This document shows positions 59,161 through 64,000 of a stretch of 64,000 bases of DNA, piece by piece. This DNA comes from Lycium barbarum (taxonomy: Eukaryota; Streptophyta; Magnoliopsida; Solanales; Solanaceae), in assembly GCF_019175385.1 (NCBI RefSeq), contig NC_083346.1, forward strand, positions 87,868,543 to 87,932,542. The letters are read 5' to 3'. Positions within the stretch are counted from its first letter, which is position 1, and each line of letters opens with the position of its first letter. The translations under genes were made by a program, and so were the position numbers. The notes beneath the pieces were generated by a model. That model saw only the letters and a program-made list of their open reading frames with translations. It made no database searches and was not told the DNA's origin.

Positions 59161-59646
59161 CATCCGGCTAAAGCATACACATGGGGCTGAGGTGCACCTG
59201 AAGTTGATGCTCCCCCTCTGCCTCTACCTCGACCTGCTGGAATCTGGGGAGTCTGCCCTACTGGCCGCACTAAAGACCAACCAGCCACTGATACTGTGGG
59301 TTGAACCCCAACTCTACCACTCACCGATGGGTAATCTCGCATCATATGCCTAACCTGGCCGCAGAGATAGTAAACATCTGAACCCTGGCGACACTGTCCA
59401 GAATGTAGTCTACCGCACTAGCTGATCCGCGGTACTGGGGGTCTCCTCTGTGCTTCTACGTTGTGGAGGAATTAAAGCTGAAGCTCCTCCTTGTGCTTCT
59501 ACGTTGGGCGGGGTAGAGAAAGTATTAGATGGAGCCTCATTTTGTGACTCGCCCTCCTCTACATTCATTGACGGCTCTCTTTCTACCCGCCTTTTTGTTG
59601 TAGTCTTGCCAGTCTGGGAGGCTGTAGTTTTTCCCTTTGGCGGCAT
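59161..59646 (-). pseudogene. Element G gag remnant with internal deletion
   Basis: Starts at the ATG at 59646 (MPPKGKTTASQTGKTTTKRR), like the other gags. After 80 residues the frame ends near 59410, and the next recognisable part is the region before the zinc knuckle. The knuckle itself is degraded (VYYLCGQVRHMMRDYP: two Cys replaced). The whole capsid part, some 850 bases by comparison with element A, is missing. No particle protein could come from this copy. Confidence 0.88.
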
Positions 59647-59835
59647 TTCTGAAATCATAACACACGATTAAGGAGGAGAAAGTCTTATAACACAGCTCTA
59701 TCACACGATCTCTTAAGATGAAAGATGGTCATTTCGCCTAAATGCCCTGTACCCTCCTATTTATTAATGTGGCGCGCAACACACCATAAACAACACTCTA
59801 TTAGACACGGCTCGTAGACACTTCCTAGGACTGAA

Positions 59836-59849
59836 CTGCCCTGATACCA
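59836..59849 (-). other. Primer-binding site, initiator tRNA-Met type (element G)
   Basis: Minus strand TGGTATCAGGGCAG, one mismatch (A to G) to the other primer sites here, four bases from the LTR end. Confidence 0.88.
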
Positions 59850-59853
59850 CTTT

Positions 59854-62333
59854 TGTCACGACACGGCTAGGGGCCATGACAGGTACCCGGGGCTAACCAC
59901 CGAGCACCACTCGTTCTACTACTCATCATACTCATTAAACGTTCTTTTATCAAATTCATACTCAAATTATAAGAAAATAATCTTTCATTTGAAAACATAA
60001 ATACTTTTATATACATAAACCTTTCGGCCATCAAAATAATATATGTATATACACAATAGCAACCTCGTGAGACCATATAACCCACACTGCGTATCTACGA
60101 GCCTCTACTGGAGTACTAGATATAAGGACGGGATAGGACACCGTCGTGCCCAAAATACGTATATGTACACAAAATAATAATCATGGCACCTCCGTAACAA
60201 TGGAGTGCTCTCAGATCCGTTACTAGCTCCTACGAGTCTGGACCAAGATCACCTCCCTGTCTACCTGTGGGCATGAACACAGCGTCCAATGAAAACGGAC
60301 GTCAGTACGAACATTGTACTGAGTACGAAAGGCATAAACAACAATGATACGTCAATGAGATAAAGAAAGTATCAGTAAGGAGCAACTGTATATGACTGTC
60401 ACTTATAAAAAACAATAACACATGTTGTCTTACTCATAACCATCATCATATCATATATGCATAAATTTATAAGCTGCCCGTCCATATCGGATCGGTGTGA
60501 TAATCAGTAGCCTACGTCCAGGCCTCCCGCGTCCGGGGTGTCATCTCATGCCGCCCACTAGTGGTGTCTGCCCATGTCGCCTAGACATGGTGTATATATA
60601 TAGCTTCCCGCCTTAGCGGTGTCTGCCCGGCCATATAGGCACGGTGTGATAACATTATGTACATGTCATAGCCTCATTGTATTCTCATCATACTATTACC
60701 ATAATGCATGATTGGAAGCTTAGAACAATTATACTCTATCGGGGTGACATAAGGTCGTGAACCCCCGATTCCATTATAGAGCATTTATAAGTGTCCTGCC
60801 TCACCTTGAAGGAAATAAGACATAAGGTGAGCGTATACAATAAATGACATCATTAGGGTCATAGGAACATCATAGCATGAACATCTAGAATCTTTAGACT
60901 TAAGCTCATCATCATCATTATTGGGTTCGTATCATATCGCTCATCTCATATAGCTATTCATGAACATAGACTTTTAGTCTTCCGGAATGTAGGAAATTCA
61001 TGAAGAGGAAGGAAAAGTCATGCTATAGGATTCATGCCATAGAAAGAAAGGACTAGCCTCACATACCTTTTACGTTTAACTAATCTATCGCCTGCTCGTT
61101 CTCCTTCAATGCCCACTTTTCTACCTTCAAGAGAAGTCGCATGAACATTAGTTAATCGGCTGTTAAGAACGCGTTACTATTTCTAGGGAAATTGGGCAGC
61201 ATTTCCTTTGTTTATAAAACTTTTCCCATATTCTATATCAACTCCCAGATATTCATAACAACATTCACAATCTGATAGACAACAATCATCATTCATCTAC
61301 ATTATCCGCAATTCACAATCTCACTCCAATTTCTCCACAATCATGGTCATAATCCATTTTTGCATTTTCTCACATATAATACTTATTCCATGTTCTAGAT
61401 GTCATTCATAACATATTTACAATCACAACATACCAATATTCAAAATTCACCCCAACTACTACTCAACAATGACACTATTCACTCAATTATGACCCATTTT
61501 CTGTATCATTCTACAATTCAAGTGTCTTAGCGTTCCAATACCTTAAACAACATGGAATTGTCATAAAACTCACCTTAGATGATGGATGAACAACCCTTGA
61601 GTGGAACTTCTCTTCTTGCACCAAAACCCCCTAACTCACTTCCCTTGAGTTTTCTTGGTGTAGATGAACTTTTATTAGGTTTTTACACTTGATTTTATGG
61701 TTTTGGTGTAGTTGATCATGGTGTTCCCTTGGCTTCTTGTGGATGAATGATAGAGAGTGTTCTAGAGGTTTCTTGAGGAGAGGAGAGTGGGAAAATAAAA
61801 TGAAATAATGAGAGAGGGGTCCTTATATTAAACACTTAAACCTGTCCCGACCGAGATATACAGACCAACATACGGTGCGTACATTTTATACAGGCCGTAT
61901 GTTTTGTCCAGTGAGGCATGACATTCTGGTCAAATTATACGGCCAGACATATGGCCAGTATAATTTATACGGCCAGTATGTTGGGCCGTATAATGCCCAG
62001 TTCATCCGAACTATTTCTCGTTGACTCGTTTGATCTCCAATCCTTATGGAACCTTCTTGACACTTGTTTAACACCTCAATACCAATCTAAGGGACGTTAT
62101 CACTCGTCCCTGAAACATCTTTCAGCCATCGTTAACTCGTCGCTCATAATTCTTACCCGACGCACAACATATCCTTTGCTTTCCTTAACAACCTTCTTCC
62201 ATTACGTCAAATGCCTTTAAACCTCGATTAGGATCATCAAATGCTATCTCTTACTTATCAAATCATCGTATATGTCATGCCCTTCGCTATCCTATTCACT
62301 GTACGTTAACGGGGAATTTTCCAAGGTGTAACA
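59854..62333 (-). mobile_element. Element G 5' LTR
   Basis: TGTTACACCTTGGAAAATTC at 62333 to GTCGTGACA at 59854, 2480 bp. The triple stem-loop is at 60266-60321, the TATA stretch at 61823-61830 and the palindromes at 61855-61995. Confidence 0.94.
60266..60321 (-). other. Triple stem-loop module, G 5' LTR
   Basis: On the minus strand: CAGTAC/GTACTG, CGTCC/GGACG around GTTTTCATT, then a weaker third stem. Intact here but eroded in the 3' LTR. Confidence 0.6.
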
Positions 62334-64000
62334 GTGTTAACCCGCGTCCGGGTAACTATCGTACGCCGCCTACTAGTGGTGTCATATCCGGCCATCTAGG
62401 CGCGGTGTAATCATATGCAGCCCGCCTTCGCGGTGACATGTCCGGTCGTCCAGGCACGGTGTAACCGTGCACAGGCCGCCTTCACGGTGTCATGCTCTCC
62501 TATCTAGGCGCGGTGCAGTTTCATCATATACATCTCATACAACATACATTAGAACTCAATTGCAAACTATAACTCTATCGGGGTGATGTAAGGTCGAGGA
62601 CCCCTGATTCAATTATGGAGTAATCGTAATCATCATACCTCACCTTGAAGGAACTAGCATCAAAAGGTGGGTCTAGCAATAATGAATAACATCAAAGAAT
62701 CGTATAGGGATCATTAGCTTCATGAAAATACCATATCATAAGCTTTTGGATCTCTAGGCTTAGACTCATCATTATCGTTATCATACTCATGGCATATCTC
62801 TTATCTTTATCTTATAGGAAACCCTTTATAAACATCGACTCATAGTTTTCGGAATGTAAGAAGGTCATGGAACAATGAAGGAAGTCATGTCATCGGAATG
62901 ATGCCTTAGAAAAGAAGGGACTTGCCTTACATACCTTTACGTTTATTTACTTTATCACTTGAATGCTTCCCTCCAATATTCACGTTTCTAAATTCAAGAG
63001 AGTTCGTACTAAAATTAGATAATCGAAAACATACTTAAGCTTAAGCTAAAGCTAAAGAAAATTGGGTAACATCTCGTTTATTTTGATGACTTCTTCCACG
63101 TAATAAGCAACTCCAAACATTAATAACAACACCCAAAATATTTTAATAAATAGCTTCATCAAGCTAGACATTATTAAATCCCTAACATTCCCTATCAAAG
63201 CCCTTCATAACTCTAGGTATGGCACCATACCGTATCCACCCTCATACAAGGCCTCTATAATATCTTTAATACTATTCATAGCAAGGTTATACTCATTACA
63301 TATCAAGAAATATGATTCAAGAATACTAATAATTTCATGTTTGTACTCCATATTCTCCTCCTTTCCATAATCCAAGTCTTTCAACCTCTCAATACTCTTA
63401 ATAACATGAATTGAACATAGAACTCACCTTGGATGACGTAGGAATGGACTTTAGATGAGAATACTCCACTTAGAGAAAAGCCTACTTCAACACAAAAGGG
63501 TGTCTTGATCTCCACAAACCCTAGTGAGCATTCTTGACTTAGATTCTACTTTTTCTTGGTGATTACTCCTTAATTTCCCTTGGATATATGATAATATAAT
63601 AAGAGAATTTTTTAGAACCTTCAAGACTTGGAGAGAAAATAAAATCTGGAATTTTGGGGTGTGACTCGTCTATTTATATCTGAAACTAGAATGTTCCATA
63701 TAAGCTGTTCGATGAGCGGGTCGACAATCACGTTGACTTGCTCTGTCGACCTACTTCTGTAGATCAGAAGTTGTAGAGCCATATTGACGGCGGCGATCGA
63801 CGGCCCGTCGACGTGTCGACGTGTCTCGACAATCAGTTCCTGCAGATTAGAATTCTTAGAACATAACGATGGTGCACATTCACGGCTCGTCGACATGGTC
63901 GGCGGTCCGTCGATAATGTCTGGTGTCTGCAGATTTCCCCGAATCTTCTCAGCATGTGTTGGTTCAGTCTGTTCAACTTCTAATCTTGTAATATACCCGA
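62334..64000 (-). mobile_element. LTR M, right part (cut by window end)
   Basis: Continuation of 50513-50653 after element G. In plus order: GC-rich hairpin units (62340-62520), the GGTATGTAAGGC-like block near 62940, a GCTGCC-like block near 63060, a TATA box (minus ATAAATAG, 63678-63671) and a palindrome cluster to 63915. By comparison with the D LTR its terminus should lie about 235 bases past the window. No gene is seen. Confidence 0.75.
63671..63915 (-). promoter_or_regulatory. U3 palindrome cluster and TATA box, LTR M
   Basis: GTCGACGGGCCGTCGATC-type and GTCGAC/GGTCCGTCGA palindromes, several within 200 bases, lie directly upstream (sense) of ATAAATAG. Same position and GGNCCGT-like core as the other LTRs, with GTCGAC arms. 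Confidence 0.58.

Larger units (their letters stand above)
50654..62333 (-). mobile_element. Element G, full-length Ty3/gypsy element with nested solo LTR H
   Basis: LTRs 59854-62333 (5') and 50654-55572 (3', split by H) flank a degenerate gag-pol. Target duplication GTGTT at 50649-50653 and 62334-62338. Without H and its duplication it is 9282 bp. It is inserted in LTR M. Confidence 0.95.

Overview
The window is repetitive plant nuclear DNA. It is almost entirely Ty3/gypsy LTR retrotransposons of the chromovirus type, inserted beside and inside one another. I see no host gene, tRNA, intact rRNA gene or CRISPR array. The pol order (protease, RT, RNase H, integrase, then a chromodomain-like tail), the initiator-tRNA-Met primer sites and LTRs of 2.4 to 3.6 kb fit the Tekay/Del clade. 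The host is very likely a eudicot. Solanaceae is my guess from the general look of the LTRs and is not proven. No element looks autonomous: every gag-pol remnant carries stops, frameshifts or deletions.

Layout from left to right (letters are my own labels). (1) 1-12425, minus strand: family F, a tandem LTR-internal-LTR-internal-LTR array (LTRs at 1-1372, 2415-5947 and 8898-12425). Its short internal regions have no recognisable gag-pol but contain a 5S-rRNA-like segment. The first internal region carries a 1.46-kb deletion. A 740-bp tandem duplication spans the LTR/internal boundary of the second. The array sits in the 3' LTR of E. (2) 12426-21435, minus: element E, with a degenerate gag-pol. 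(3) 21455-43885, plus: element A, flanked by the 5-bp target duplication AGTTA. Nested in it are element B (29195-38353, duplication CATAT) and solo LTR C (39672-42509, duplication GTAGA). (4) 43886-44781: an old LTR fragment, L, which element A split. (5) 44782-50512, minus: element D, a 3' LTR plus most of pol, fused at about 50510 to a foreign LTR fragment, M. (6) 50654-62333, minus: element G, flanked by GTGTT and carrying solo LTR H (50699-53091, duplication TAACC) in its 3' LTR. (7) 62334-64000: the rest of LTR M, cut by the window edge.

The most interesting signal is shared architecture within these LTRs. In the families whose U3 I could follow (A, E, D, G, M and fragment L), the DNA just upstream of the TATA box holds a cluster of palindromes. 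Most have an ACGGTCCGT-like core, but the arms differ by family. Far downstream, in the R/U5 part, nearly every LTR has repeated hairpin units, then three consecutive stem-loops, then (in most) one more hairpin. Stem sequences differ between families while pairing is kept, as expected for a selected RNA structure. A palindrome, AACATTCGAGGACGAATGTT, precedes the polypurine tract in most elements. The 5S-rRNA-derived segments in the F and B internal regions are a further unusual feature.

All calls were made by reading the sequence; no database search or folding program was run. Boundaries supported by matching target duplications (A, B, C, G, H) are accurate to the base. Other boundaries are good to a few bases, and domain limits are approximate.
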